A stretch of DNA of 64,000 bases from an uncultured Saprospiraceae bacterium. GTDB lineage: Bacteria; Bacteroidota; Bacteroidia; Chitinophagales; Saprospiraceae. The stretch is from positions 16,629 through 80,628 of the forward strand of contig CALJVJ010000046.1 of the NCBI GenBank assembly GCA_937974625.1. Direction: 5' to 3'. Below the pieces are notes generated by a model that worked only from the letters and a program-made list of their open reading frames with translations, was not told the DNA's origin and did not search any database. Shown piece by piece: positions 9,413-18,499 of this stretch (position 1 is the first letter of the stretch; every line of letters starts with the position of its first letter). The translations under genes and the position numbers were made by a program.

Positions 9413-9961
9413 TTATTGTGCTTCTTTAACGGGAATCTGACTGTATCGCATCATTTTAATTTGAGTCGCATTATTAGCGTATTTTTTGGTTCCTACTAAA
9501 ATCATGATGGCATCAGAGGAAGAAGAACCTTGTACTTTCCATTGCGTCAAGGTTGGTCTTTCTCCACCTTCTAGAATGGTTAATATGTTTTTGTCCTCTT
9601 CGATTATCCATCTGCCTTTGGTAATAGCTCCATCGTAAAAGGCAGTTTCTAAAGTATTATCTGCATTAAACTTGACCCATTTCCCAACATATTCTTTGCC
9701 AGCATCTGGATTGTTAATCACCACTGCTGCTTCATAATGCCATAGTAAATTGGTGTAAAATTGAGTCGCATGTGCTGTTAATGGTTGCTCCTGTACCAAA
9801 GTGGATGCATCAAGTGCTGTGCTTGCAGCAGGTGTAGATTTAATTGCTGTTGGTTTAGTAGGGGCCACTGGAGTCGTTGTGGTAGAAGTGTTTGATTTTT
9901 GTTGGTTACAAGCGATAAAGCTTGCAATTATAAAACAAAGTAGATAGATTTTATTTTTCAT
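9413..9961 (-). CDS. Small lipoprotein, lipocalin-like C-terminal domain
   Basis: The 182-residue protein has a lipobox FIAC with C18 as the lipidated residue, a Thr/Pro/Ala-rich linker (about 23-55), and a domain of about 100 residues with the order KWVKFNADNTLETAFYDGAI, GRWIIEEDKNILTIL, QWKVQ and MILVGTKKY. This alternation of a turn-Gly-x-Trp strand and a final Met strand resembles the lipocalin-like domains of small Bacteroidota lipoproteins. The match is by pattern only. It is separated from the GH65 gene by a perfect terminator hairpin, so it is probably its own unit. Confidence 0.6.
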   Translation of the reverse strand: MKNKIYLLCFIIASFIACNQQKSNTSTTTTPVAPTKPTAIKSTPAASTALDASTLVQEQPLTAHATQFYTNLLWHYEAAVVINNPDAGKEYVGKWVKFNADNTLETAFYDGAITKGRWIIEEDKNILTILEGGERPTLTQWKVQGSSSSDAIMILVGTKKYANNATQIKMMRYSQIPVKEAQ

Positions 9962-9993
9962 TGAAATAGTTGGTTTTAAAGAAGTTCTTATAC

Positions 9994-10033
9994 AAAAGAA
10001 GGGTTCGTAAATATTAACTACGAACCCTTCTTT
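9994..10033 (-). terminator. Terminator of the GH65 phosphorylase gene
   Basis: A perfect 15-bp stem (AAAGAAGGGTTCGTA with its complement at 10019-10033), 9-nt loop and T run when read on the minus strand, directly past the stop at 10037. Confidence 0.88.
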
Positions 10034-10036
10034 AAA

Positions 10037-12367
10037 CTATCCTTCAACTGTTTCTGTTTCGACTAATACCGATTTTCTAGCCGGTATTTTATGTACCTTA
10101 TCGTATAAATTTACTTGAATTGGCTTGGTTGATAAATTATGAATGGTTGTTCCTTCTTGTGTTAATTTTACTTGAATCGTAGCCCCTCGAAATTGAACTT
10201 TAAATCCTATTGATTGCCAATTTGGTGGTAAAAAAGGACTGAAATGCAATTCTCCATTCAACACCCGCATTCCTCCCATTCCCTTCACAACAGACAACCA
10301 AGTTCCAGCCATACTTGTAATGTGCAAGCCATCCTCCGTATCATTATTATAATCATCTAAGTCTAGCCTTGCCGTTCTTAAATACATTTCATAAGCTTTG
10401 TCGTAATTACCAATTTTGGCCGCTAAAATTACATGTATACACGGAGACAAGGAAGATTCATGAACCGTCATTGGCTCATAGAATTCAAAATTTCTTTTAA
10501 TGGTTGGCAAGTCAAAATGGTCCTCAAAGAAGTATAATCCTTGCAAAACGTCTGCCTGTTTGATAAAACAAGAACGTAATATTCTATCCCAAGACCACTT
10601 CTGATTCAATGGCTTATCTGTTGGTCGTAGGGTATCAACAGCTCTTAAATCTTTATCTAAAAACCCGTCTGCTTGTAAGAAAACACCTAGTTCTTGGTCT
10701 GTTGGGAAAAACATATTGTCGCAGATGTTTGCCCAGTTTTCTATTTCTGTTACTTCGTCAAAATTAATTCTATTGGCTAATTTAGAATATTTCTTAGCAT
10801 CGTTTTCCTTTACATAACTCAATGCGGTAGCTGCATAGCGCATACACCATGTTGCAATGTAGTTGGTGTACCAATTATTATTGACGTTATTATCATACTC
10901 ATTTGGTCCAGTGACCCCATGCATGACATATTGACCTTTTAATTTGGAGAAATGAACTCTTTGTGCCCAAAATCGTGCAATTGCAATCAATACTTCCAAT
11001 CCGTAATCAATTAAATAGTCTTGGTCCCCTGTGTATCGAATGTAGTCGTAAATAGCATAGGCAATGGCACCGTTTCTGTGGATTTCTTCAAAGGTGATTT
11101 CCCATTCATTATGGCATTCTTCGCCGTTCATAGTTACCATAGGGTAGAGGGCTGCCCCATCTGTGAACCCTAACTTTTCCGCATTTTCTATCGCTTTTTG
11201 TAAGTGCTTATATCTATAAATGAGTAAATTTCTAGCTACTTTTTGGTCTGTAGTAGACAAATAAAAAGGTAAGCAATAGGCTTCTGTATCCCAATAAGTA
11301 GACCCCCCATATTTTTCCCCAGTGAATCCTTTTGGACCGATATTTAATCGTTCATCTACACCTGTAAAGGTTTGATTTAGATGGAAAATATTAAATCGAA
11401 TTCCTTGCTGTGCAGCTACATCTCCTTCTATAATGATATCACTGTCTTCCCACTTTTTTGCCCAAGCAACTTTCTGTTCATTTAGAAGGGTTTCAAACCC
11501 CTTTTTATAGGCAGCTTTGACAACGGTTTCACAATTGTCTAACAAAACTGATTTATCGTGATTTTCAGAAGATAAATTAGCGGCAAATTTATGAACTTCT
11601 AAGGTGTCTCCTTTTTTGACGGAAACATCTACTGCTGAACCTACAAATAATCCAGATTTGATTTTATCACCCTTAAATACAAGTTCTTTTCCATTTTTTT
11701 GAATGCCAAATTTCATTCCTGTAGCTACTTGAAAAGCTGTTTTTTTAGTTTCTACTAAAACATAGGCTTGTCTTCGTTTTACTTTTGTATCAACTTTTGT
11801 CCAAAAAGACCCTTCATCATCCCAATTGGCATCCTCATTTCTAACATCCCCGTTTAAATACGGTGTGACGCTAATGGTTCCACTAAAATTAATTGGCGTA
11901 ACTGAATATTTAATAGCTCCAACTTCATCGCTTACAATGCTACAAAATCTGATAGATTTAATTTTTAGCTTCTTCCCATCTTTCATAGTGGCGACAAAAG
12001 AACGACTCAAATAGCCTTCTTTCATATTCAACACTCTTCTAAAATCTTTAACTTTGCACTTAGCTAAATCAAGACTAGTGTTGCCTATTTCTACATCAAT
12101 ACCTATCCAGTTGGTTGCGTTTAGTACTTTGGCAAAATATTCAGGATAGCCATTTTTCCACCAACCTACTTTCGTCTTATCTGGATAATATACACCCGCG
12201 ATATAACTTCCCTGAAGCGTGTCTCCACTATAATTTTCTTCAAAATTGGCTCTTTGCCCCATTCGGCCATTTCCAATACTAAAAATACTTTCAGAAATTC
12301 GATTGTTTTCTGGATTAAAACCTTCTTCAATGATACACCACTCATCGTGCTTTAAATATTCCTTCAT
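10037..12367 (-). CDS. GH65 disaccharide phosphorylase (maltose/kojibiose/trehalose phosphorylase family)
   Basis: GH65 phosphorylases cleave alpha-glucosyl disaccharides with phosphate to give beta-glucose 1-phosphate and glucose. The 776-residue protein has the N-terminal beta-sandwich start (ESIFSIGNGRMGQRANFEE), an (alpha/alpha)6 barrel with the catalytic motif HNEWEITFEEIHRNGA (E423 to R431, which contains the general acid glutamate), and TVHESSLSP, whose histidine contacts phosphate in characterised maltose phosphorylases; this favours phosphorolysis over hydrolysis. No signal peptide, so it is cytoplasmic. The open frame reaches 12460, but the ATG at 12367 (MKEYLKHDEWCIIEEGF) begins at the family's usual N-terminus. 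A beta-phosphoglucomutase gene lies upstream on the same strand and would consume the product. Maltose is the most likely substrate; kojibiose, nigerose or trehalose are not excluded. Confidence 0.9.
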   Translation of the reverse strand: MKEYLKHDEWCIIEEGFNPENNRISESIFSIGNGRMGQRANFEENYSGDTLQGSYIAGVYYPDKTKVGWWKNGYPEYFAKVLNATNWIGIDVEIGNTSLDLAKCKVKDFRRVLNMKEGYLSRSFVATMKDGKKLKIKSIRFCSIVSDEVGAIKYSVTPINFSGTISVTPYLNGDVRNEDANWDDEGSFWTKVDTKVKRRQAYVLVETKKTAFQVATGMKFGIQKNGKELVFKGDKIKSGLFVGSAVDVSVKKGDTLEVHKFAANLSSENHDKSVLLDNCETVVKAAYKKGFETLLNEQKVAWAKKWEDSDIIIEGDVAAQQGIRFNIFHLNQTFTGVDERLNIGPKGFTGEKYGGSTYWDTEAYCLPFYLSTTDQKVARNLLIYRYKHLQKAIENAEKLGFTDGAALYPMVTMNGEECHNEWEITFEEIHRNGAIAYAIYDYIRYTGDQDYLIDYGLEVLIAIARFWAQRVHFSKLKGQYVMHGVTGPNEYDNNVNNNWYTNYIATWCMRYAATALSYVKENDAKKYSKLANRINFDEVTEIENWANICDNMFFPTDQELGVFLQADGFLDKDLRAVDTLRPTDKPLNQKWSWDRILRSCFIKQADVLQGLYFFEDHFDLPTIKRNFEFYEPMTVHESSLSPCIHVILAAKIGNYDKAYEMYLRTARLDLDDYNNDTEDGLHITSMAGTWLSVVKGMGGMRVLNGELHFSPFLPPNWQSIGFKVQFRGATIQVKLTQEGTTIHNLSTKPIQVNLYDKVHKIPARKSVLVETETVEG

Positions 12368-12455
12368 GCATAAAATTTTGTAAAACGAAGTAAATAATAG
12401 ACTTGTTACCTTTTGAAAATAGCTATATGAAATTTCGATTTTTTTGATAGTTTTT

Positions 12456-12501
12456 GTCAAAAAAATCAGTGCATAGCATAGCTATGGACTTAATTTTTGA
12501 T
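12456..12501. repeat. Inverted repeat between pgmB and the GH65 gene
   Basis: Arms 12456-12477 and 12481-12501, with 3 central bases and the core GCATAGC-ATA-GCTATGG, pair over about 20 bp with a few mismatches. It sits 90-135 bases upstream of the GH65 start, where an mRNA leader or operator would be. Confidence 0.6.
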
Positions 12502-12642
12502 AAAAAATAGCGAGAAAATACATTTTCAGATGGCTGTAATTTAAAGGGTAACAAGTCTAATAGAAAGTGTTTGTATGGAAACTAAAGAGAAATTATAAAA
12601 AATAGATTAGGAGTTGTCTTCAATTAATTCTTCAGAACAACC

Positions 12643-13332
12643 TTATGAAATTGCAATTTTAGCGATTAGGTCATTTATCGAAACGCCCTTTAAAGAAGAC
12701 AAAACTATATGTGCTTTTCCTAAATTATCTGGACTGCCCATTCCTACTGCATAAAACCCTCCTGCTATTGCTGCTGCTACACCACTTTCAGCGTCTTCAA
12801 AAACAATACATTCCGCTGGTTGGCAATTTAAGGCTGCTGCACCCATTTGAAAAACTTGTGGGTCCGGCTTACTTCGAGTTGTTTTGGTGCCATCAATAAT
12901 AGCTTCAAAATAGGATAACATTTCTACTTTTGATAATGCTAGGACAGCGTTTTTACTAGAAGAGCCTAAAGCAATTCTATATCCTTTTGCCTTTAACTCC
13001 TGGACTAATTCTAAAGCACCTGGGAGGATTTCTTTTTTGTCCATTTGTTGTAGATATTCCAAATACCAATCATTTTTTTGACTGGCCCATTTTGCTTTGT
13101 CGGAATCTGACAAAGTAATGCCGCCCCAGCCTAAAATAAGGTTGATAGAATCCATTCGACTCACCCCTTTAAGTTGTTCGTTTTCCTTTTCAGAAAAATC
13201 AAACCCAAGTGCGTTTGCCATTTTCTTCCATGCTTTGTAATGATATTTTGCAGTATCTACAATAACTCCATCTAAATCAAAAAGGCACGCCTTAATTCCC
13301 AAAAGGTTTTTGGATTTTACTTCTTTCAACAT
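12643..13332 (-). CDS. pgmB: Beta-phosphoglucomutase, HAD superfamily
   Basis: This enzyme converts beta-glucose 1-phosphate to glucose 6-phosphate. The 229-residue protein has HAD motif I DLDGVIVD (nucleophile D19, acid/base D21), the cap sequence KGVSRMDS typical of beta-phosphoglucomutase, motif II (LGSSSKN), the lysine of TTRSKPDPQVF, and motif IV FEDAESGVAAA. It is cytoplasmic. It precedes the GH65 phosphorylase on the same strand, separated by 275 bases including a hairpin, so the two may be read together or from separate promoters. The pairing is the classic phosphorolytic maltose route and strengthens both calls. A TATATTTG -7 box lies about 60 bases upstream of its start. Confidence 0.92.
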   Translation of the reverse strand: MLKEVKSKNLLGIKACLFDLDGVIVDTAKYHYKAWKKMANALGFDFSEKENEQLKGVSRMDSINLILGWGGITLSDSDKAKWASQKNDWYLEYLQQMDKKEILPGALELVQELKAKGYRIALGSSSKNAVLALSKVEMLSYFEAIIDGTKTTRSKPDPQVFQMGAAALNCQPAECIVFEDAESGVAAAIAGGFYAVGMGSPDNLGKAHIVLSSLKGVSINDLIAKIAIS

Positions 13333-13392
13333 TTTTTAGTTTCAGACATTTATAAAATAGAGCGGTTCATCGAACCCCTAGTATTGAAGGCG

Positions 13393-13400
13393 CAAATATA
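13393..13400 (-). promoter_or_regulatory. Candidate -7 box (TAnnTTTG) of pgmB
   Basis: TATATTTG on the minus strand matches the Bacteroidota sigma-A -7 consensus; predicted start of transcription is near 13386, about 54 bases before the pgmB ATG. No clear -33 TTTG is seen. Confidence 0.45.
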
Positions 13401-13691
13401 AAAGGATTCATGGAGACTTAGTGTATTTTTTACCATAATTCATTTTGGCCCATCGATTATCCAACTATACCCATTAAAAATTAATTTAATTAATAAATTG
13501 AATGCCAGTGAAATAGCAGAAAATGATAAGTTTATACCTAATTTTTAACCCAAAAAATTCTTTTTTTGTTACAAACTTTTATTTCTATTAATTTTCCTAT
13601 ACTTTTATGGCATAAATACCTCTTCGATTAGGCTTCTGTTTGTGAAGTCATGAGCTACTTACCTGAAGGAAAGATTCGAAAAAAATAATTT

Positions 13692-13754
13692 TTTACTAAC
13701 AAAATCGTTAGTAGACGTGAATTTTGTTGTGATAGTCTCTCATGAGACTATCAC
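13692..13754 (+). promoter_or_regulatory. Two tandem hairpins in the leader of the TPR/SPOR gene
   Basis: ACTAAC-(6)-GTTAGT near 13695-13712 is followed by a perfect 11-bp stem GTGATAGTCTC / GAGACTATCAC (13729-13754) with a TCAT loop. They end about 80 bases before the ATG at 13836 and lack a T run, so an mRNA leader role fits better than a terminator. The rest of the spacer 13333-13691 shows only the pgmB promoter and AT-rich DNA. Confidence 0.5.
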
Positions 13755-13835
13755 ACAAATTTTGTGTTTGGGAGTTAGGTTATGTTTTCCTATTTCCTTG
13801 TGTTACCATTATTTATTAATCACAACCGGACAACT

Positions 13836-16244
13836 ATGAGATTTAGTCAAATGACTTGGGTGATAGTATTGGGTATTTGTTTTATGCCTATTGCCTTATC
13901 TGCCCAAAGTGGATTGCGAAAGAAAGCAGATAAATATTATCAAATCCACGACTACGATGAAGCAATTAAGGTGTATCTCCGCTACATCAAGAAAAACAGA
14001 AACGAACAAACCCCAAAAGCAAGGTTGGCTGATAGTTATAGACATACTAACCAATTAGTAGAAGCTGAAAAGTGGTATAAGGAGGTTATTAATATCAATA
14101 CCATTAATCCTGAATTTTATTTTCAATATGGACAAACTTTAAAAGGTTTAGGCAAATATAATGAAGCCAGAAAATGGTTTCTTAAATATGCAGAAACCAA
14201 TCCAGAAAAAGGGATGCATTTTGCGGCAAGTTGTCAGCATGCTATGGATAAATTAGGTGCTCCTGCGGCTTATAAAATTAATGCAGAATTTGTCAACACT
14301 CCCGCATCGGATTTTGCGCCTACCTTTTTTAAGGACCAAGTCGTTTTTGCTTCTTCTAGAATTGATTTCAGTGGAAGCAATAAAGCTAGGGCAGAGGTCA
14401 ACTACCCTTTTATATCTAGAAGAGACCAAAACAACTATTTAATGAAACCATCATTGCTGCACCAGAGAATGAAAGCAGCAAATGAAGGACCTATCGCTTA
14501 TTCAGGTGATGGACGTTGGGTAGCCCTTACTAGAAATAATTTTGTTAATGGTAAACGTCAAATACCATCAAGTGGAGTTAATTTAAACCTTCAAATTGCA
14601 GAGGCGCTACCTAATGGAGAATGGCAAAATGAGAAATATTTTACTTATAATGGTCCAAATTTCTCTACGGCTTATCCTTCTTTTTCACCAGATGGCAATA
14701 CGTTATACTTTGCTTCTAATCGTCCAGATGGATTTGGTGGATTTGATATTTTTGTGACCTTTCGAGTAGGTAATACTTGGACCACGCCTGAAAATTTAGG
14801 ACCAACTGTCAATACCCAAGGGGATGAAATTTCGCCGTTTTTTGATGGGGAAGACCTTTACTTTGCTTCTAATTACCACAAAGGAATGGGTGGTTTTGAT
14901 GTATTTAGAGCAGCTAAATCTGGTGGTACTTGGGATAGAGTTTATCATTTAGATACGAATGTCAATACTTCTTATGATGATTATGGATTTATTTATGACA
15001 AAAATAAAAATTTAGGATACTTGGTTTCTAACCGAACTGGTAGTAAGGGGCAAGAAGATATTTATCGGGTTTCTAAATCTTCTGATAACTTAGAAATTAT
15101 TGTTTTAGATGAATATAGTATGCAACCAGTAGTGGGTGCAGATATTGATTTTTCTGCTTGTGGTCAACCAACTTTCGTTACAGATATTAATGGTCGGCAT
15201 ATATTGCAGGTGCCTCAAGGCCTGAATTGTCAGGCAGTAATCCGAAAGAGCGGCTATTTAGCAAATACCCTAAACGTGGCTCAAAACCAATTGGGCGGCG
15301 CTCAAAGTCTACAAGTTTTATTGAGACGTACTAGTGGTGGTGGAACTGTGAATAATAACCCTATAACTACAAGTGGTTATACGGGTCAAATTTTTGATAT
15401 CGTTAGTGGAGGGAATATTGGGTCTGTATTTGTTGCTGCTACCAACCAACAAACTGGAGCAAGATTAGAAACTAGGACGGATGGTTCTGGTAACTATAAT
15501 TTGTCTTTAGCACCTAATAGCGCTTATCTAATTACATACTCCAAACCAGGATATTTTGATGTAACTCGAAATATTAGAACTGGAAATGGACAAGATACCA
15601 ATCTTTTAGGCGGGTATCCAATCCGTGCTACTAGCAATACCTCAACTGTTACTGATAATACTGGAAATGGCGGTACTACTGGCGGTTCTTTTGCAACTGG
15701 TTATGCGATACAAGTGGCGGCATTCAATTCTTCCAGAACTACTGACTTAAGTCGCTTTAAAAACCTAGGTACGGTTGGTAATGTTTACAATCGATATGAA
15801 GGGAGTAAAACGAAAGTTAGAGTAGGCGTTTTCCAAACAAGGGCAGAGGCTACAGCCGCAGCTAAAAAAGCAAAAGCAAAAGGCTTTAAAGACTGTTTTG
15901 TTGTCAGTGAAACACTTGAAGGTTTAGGCCAAGAGGTGGTGGTTGCCGATATTCCTAAAGGAAATAATAATACAACTACTAATTCTGGTGTTACGTCTGG
16001 TGGATTTGCCGGATATAAAGTAAGACTTGCAGCTTATAGAAAACCACAATTTTTCCAACGTTCTAAAGTAGAATCAATTGGGATTGTTGAGCAAAAGATT
16101 AAAGGTCCTTGGACAATTATGCTTTTGTCTGGTTATGGTACTTTGGGAGAAGCTCAGCGAGCAGCAAACTCTGCTAGAGGAGCTGGTTTCTCACAAGCAC
16201 ATGTCGTCATGGATGATGGAGTTAGTTTAACGAAAGTGAAATAA
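13836..16244 (+). CDS. Exported TPR/PD40 beta-propeller protein with two C-terminal SPOR domains
   Basis: The 802-residue protein has a signal peptide (MRFSQMTWVIV...LSAQ), an N-terminal TPR region (to about 130), WD40-like PD40 repeats (SPDGNTLYFASNRPDGFGGF and SPFFDGEDLYFASNYHKGMG), two carboxypeptidase-regulatory-like beta domains, and two SPOR-type domains, one starting at GYAIQVAAFN and one at GYKVRLAAYR. The TPR-PD40-CarboxypepD order is that of PorE-type OmpA proteins associated with type IX secretion, but the usual OmpA peptidoglycan-binding domain is absent and SPOR domains, which bind denuded glycan strands, stand in its place. The first ATG in frame is 13782; the ATG at 13836 starts the signal peptide cleanly and is preferred. 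It is monocistronic, with a terminator behind it. Confidence 0.85.
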   Translation: MRFSQMTWVIVLGICFMPIALSAQSGLRKKADKYYQIHDYDEAIKVYLRYIKKNRNEQTPKARLADSYRHTNQLVEAEKWYKEVININTINPEFYFQYGQTLKGLGKYNEARKWFLKYAETNPEKGMHFAASCQHAMDKLGAPAAYKINAEFVNTPASDFAPTFFKDQVVFASSRIDFSGSNKARAEVNYPFISRRDQNNYLMKPSLLHQRMKAANEGPIAYSGDGRWVALTRNNFVNGKRQIPSSGVNLNLQIAEALPNGEWQNEKYFTYNGPNFSTAYPSFSPDGNTLYFASNRPDGFGGFDIFVTFRVGNTWTTPENLGPTVNTQGDEISPFFDGEDLYFASNYHKGMGGFDVFRAAKSGGTWDRVYHLDTNVNTSYDDYGFIYDKNKNLGYLVSNRTGSKGQEDIYRVSKSSDNLEIIVLDEYSMQPVVGADIDFSACGQPTFVTDINGRHILQVPQGLNCQAVIRKSGYLANTLNVAQNQLGGAQSLQVLLRRTSGGGTVNNNPITTSGYTGQIFDIVSGGNIGSVFVAATNQQTGARLETRTDGSGNYNLSLAPNSAYLITYSKPGYFDVTRNIRTGNGQDTNLLGGYPIRATSNTSTVTDNTGNGGTTGGSFATGYAIQVAAFNSSRTTDLSRFKNLGTVGNVYNRYEGSKTKVRVGVFQTRAEATAAAKKAKAKGFKDCFVVSETLEGLGQEVVVADIPKGNNNTTTNSGVTSGGFAGYKVRLAAYRKPQFFQRSKVESIGIVEQKIKGPWTIMLLSGYGTLGEAQRAANSARGAGFSQAHVVMDDGVSLTKVK

Positions 16245-16281
16245 TTTTTTTAAGAAATAATTTAACAAACTTAGCGTATTT

Positions 16282-16320
16282 AAAATAGCGGTTTTCTTCG
16301 GAGAATCGCTATTTTTTTTG
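16282..16320 (+). terminator. Terminator of the TPR/SPOR gene
   Basis: AAAATAGCG pairs with CGCTATTTT, with an inner TTC-TTCGGA-GAA helix, followed by eight T; 38 bases past the stop. Confidence 0.85.
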
Positions 16321-16355
16321 ATATTAGGCTTTGTTCATTCACTTAATGTAGTCTA

Positions 16356-16509
16356 ATTAATTAACCCAAGTTGCGGACAATGATAGGAAATAAGGCAATT
16401 TTTGGAAATTTTAAGGCGAAGCAAGTAAAATGCACCAAAAATTAACACACCTTCCGGCATAGGCAGGTTTTTTTTCTTTAAGAATTGACCGCAGCTTGAA
16501 TTAATTAAG
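16356..16509. repeat. Short inverted-repeat element, copy 1
   Basis: The ends read TAATTAATTAA...AAGTTGCGGACAAT on the left and ATTGACCGCAGCTT...AATTAATTA on the right, forming terminal inverted repeats of about 25 bp with few mismatches. The interior is AT-rich and non-coding and contains TTCCGGCATAGGCAGG. A second, shorter copy lies at 20314-20434 with the same ends. The size and lack of a reading frame fit a MITE-like or REP-type element. The spacer 16245-16715 otherwise holds the preceding terminator and the rarA promoter. Confidence 0.7.
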
Positions 16510-16664
16510 TAACTTTTAGCTATTTTTTCTCACTATTTATCTATAAACCAACTCGACTGCACAGCAGGGAAGTCTTAGCTCTAAATTTCACCTGATTAAT
16601 CAATCCGTATTACTTATTTTAGGTCTCAACTTGAAATTATTATAGGTCACCAAGTTTTTTTACC

Positions 16665-16672
16665 TAATTTTG
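16665..16672 (+). promoter_or_regulatory. Candidate -7 box (TAnnTTTG) of rarA
   Basis: TAATTTTG is a perfect match to the Bacteroidota -7 consensus, 44 bases before the rarA ATG. Confidence 0.5.
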
Positions 16673-16715
16673 TAATCATTTCAAAACAAAAGAATAAAAC
16701 AGAAAATTCCTTCCA

Positions 16716-17993
16716 ATGCTCCAACCATTAGCAGAAAGAATGCGGCCTAAGACTTTAGATGATTATCAAGGTCAAGAACACTTAACAGGTCAAGGTGCAG
16801 TGCTTCGACAATCTATCGAGTCTGGGAAAATCCCATCCTTTATTCTTTGGGGACCTCCAGGGGTGGGCAAAACAACTTTAGCGACGATTATTGCCAATCA
16901 ATTAGACCGACCATTTTATACTTTAAGTGCTGTAAGTTCTGGTGTAAAAGATGTTAGAGAGACGATTGCCAAAGCTAAGAAACAACAATTCTTTAGTAAA
17001 CCGAATCCGATTCTTTTCATTGATGAAATTCATCGATTTAATAAAGCGCAACAAGATTCTCTTCTGGGGGCAGTAGAGAAAGGAGTGATTACGCTAATAG
17101 GAGCAACTACGGAAAATCCTTCTTTTGAAGTTATTTCAGCTTTGTTGAGTCGAGCACAAGTTTATGTGCTTAAACATTTGTCTAAAGAACAACTTATAGG
17201 TTTGGTTGATAGGGCTTTAACAGAAGATGAATTCTTGAAAAAGAAACCTATCAAAGTCAAAGAATATGATGCAATGTTGATGTATTCGGGAGGAGATGCT
17301 CGAAAATTGATGAATGTATTGGAATTGGTTACGAATTTCCAAGAGGATGATAAAAAATTGGTTATCACTAATGATTTTGTCAAAGAGAAGGTCCAGCAAA
17401 ATATAGCGGTTTATGATAAGTCGGGTGACCAACATTATGACATAGCCTCTGCTTTTATAAAATCCATCAGAGGAAGCGACCCCAATGCTGCGGTGTATTA
17501 TTTGGCAAGAATGATTGAAGGGGGAGAGGATATAAAATTTATTGCTCGTAGAATGATTATTGCTGCCTCAGAGGATATTGGCTTAGCCAATCCAAATGCC
17601 TTATTGATGGCTACGACAGCGTTTCAGGCTGCCACAGCAGTTGGACTTCCAGAAGCTAGAATTATCTTATCACAAGCAGTCGTTTATTTAGCGACTTCTC
17701 CAAAGAGTAACTCCACTTATATGGCGATAAATATTGCCCAAAAATTAGTTCGAGAAACAGGTAGTTTATCCGTTCCTTTGGAAATTAGGAATGCGCCTAC
17801 CAGATTGATGAAAAATTTAAATTATGGCAAAGGCTATAAATATGCCCATGCTGGAAAAGGCAATTTTCAAAACATGGAATTTTTACCAGAAGAAATAAAA
17901 GGCACAACTTTATTTGAACCGAGTAAAAACCCTAATGAGGAAAAAATTAGGAATAATTTGAAGGCTTTGTGGAAGGAGAAATACGGGTATTGA
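16716..17993 (+). CDS. rarA: Replication-associated recombination protein A (AAA+ ATPase)
   Basis: RarA (MgsA) is a clamp-loader-like AAA+ ATPase that acts at stalled replication forks. The 425-residue protein has the family N-terminus [19 protein letters not shown], Walker [10 protein letters not shown] (K52), Walker [12 protein letters not shown] (D103, E104), the sensor region [11 protein letters not shown], and the C-terminal MgsA tetramerisation domain with [18 protein letters not shown] and [10 protein letters not shown]. Length and motif order are those of the full-length protein. It is monocistronic, behind a perfect -7 box and followed by a gene-free spacer. Confidence 0.95.
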   Translation: MLQPLAERMRPKTLDDYQGQEHLTGQGAVLRQSIESGKIPSFILWGPPGVGKTTLATIIANQLDRPFYTLSAVSSGVKDVRETIAKAKKQQFFSKPNPILFIDEIHRFNKAQQDSLLGAVEKGVITLIGATTENPSFEVISALLSRAQVYVLKHLSKEQLIGLVDRALTEDEFLKKKPIKVKEYDAMLMYSGGDARKLMNVLELVTNFQEDDKKLVITNDFVKEKVQQNIAVYDKSGDQHYDIASAFIKSIRGSDPNAAVYYLARMIEGGEDIKFIARRMIIAASEDIGLANPNALLMATTAFQAATAVGLPEARIILSQAVVYLATSPKSNSTYMAINIAQKLVRETGSLSVPLEIRNAPTRLMKNLNYGKGYKYAHAGKGNFQNMEFLPEEIKGTTLFEPSKNPNEEKIRNNLKALWKEKYGY

Positions 17994-18499
17994 GTGATTA
18001 AAGATGGTTTAAATTAAAGCATCAAATCTAGTAAGGTTTCTTATAAAAATTGTGTAACTCTTCAGCAGGGGGCGTAGGGCAAAGGGTTAAATCAGAAAAC
18101 ACATCAAAACGGTTATATGCTAAATCTCTAAATGCTTTGTTTTTATCAGTTTTAAGGCCCTCTGCCCCATGCCCTTTGCCCTTTGCCGAACAGGTACAAT
18201 TTTATTTTGAATCATAGAAAACACGAAAGGAAAAATATAACTTTTGTGAACTTTGTGTTTTTTGTGGTTCAAGAAAAATCAAACCTTCCCTGTTTTATTA
18301 TAAAATGCTGGTGCTCTAAGCTCTTGGTCAAAATCTAGCACAGAAGACTATGCTCACTATGTGTTTGTTTTACTATGCGACTATTTTGTTTAAAAAAATT
18401 AACACCTAATCCAGAATCTTTAAATTTAATGCTATATTTTCCTTAACCCCTACAAACTAAATCCACAGTAGAAATAACACAGTTTAGCGCATAACAACT
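17994..18499. other. Intergenic spacer with heptamer arrays, no gene
   Basis: No coding frame is convincing. It holds the paired arrays at 18067-18087 and 18157-18187 and AT-rich DNA downstream of the convergent rarA and GH13 genes. Confidence 0.6.
18067..18187. repeat. Paired heptamer arrays (GCCCTTT type)
   Basis: On the right, GCCCTCT-GCCCCAT-GCCCTTT-GCCCTTT-GCC runs from 18157 to 18187 with an exact 7-bp period. On the left, AGGGGGC-GTAGGGC-AAAGGGT (18067-18087) is the inverted counterpart. About 70 bases of AT-rich DNA separate the arms. Confidence 0.7.

Noticed and set aside
18067..18187. Possible CRISPR array
   Set aside because: The tandem units are only 7 bp with no spacers, and no cas gene is present.
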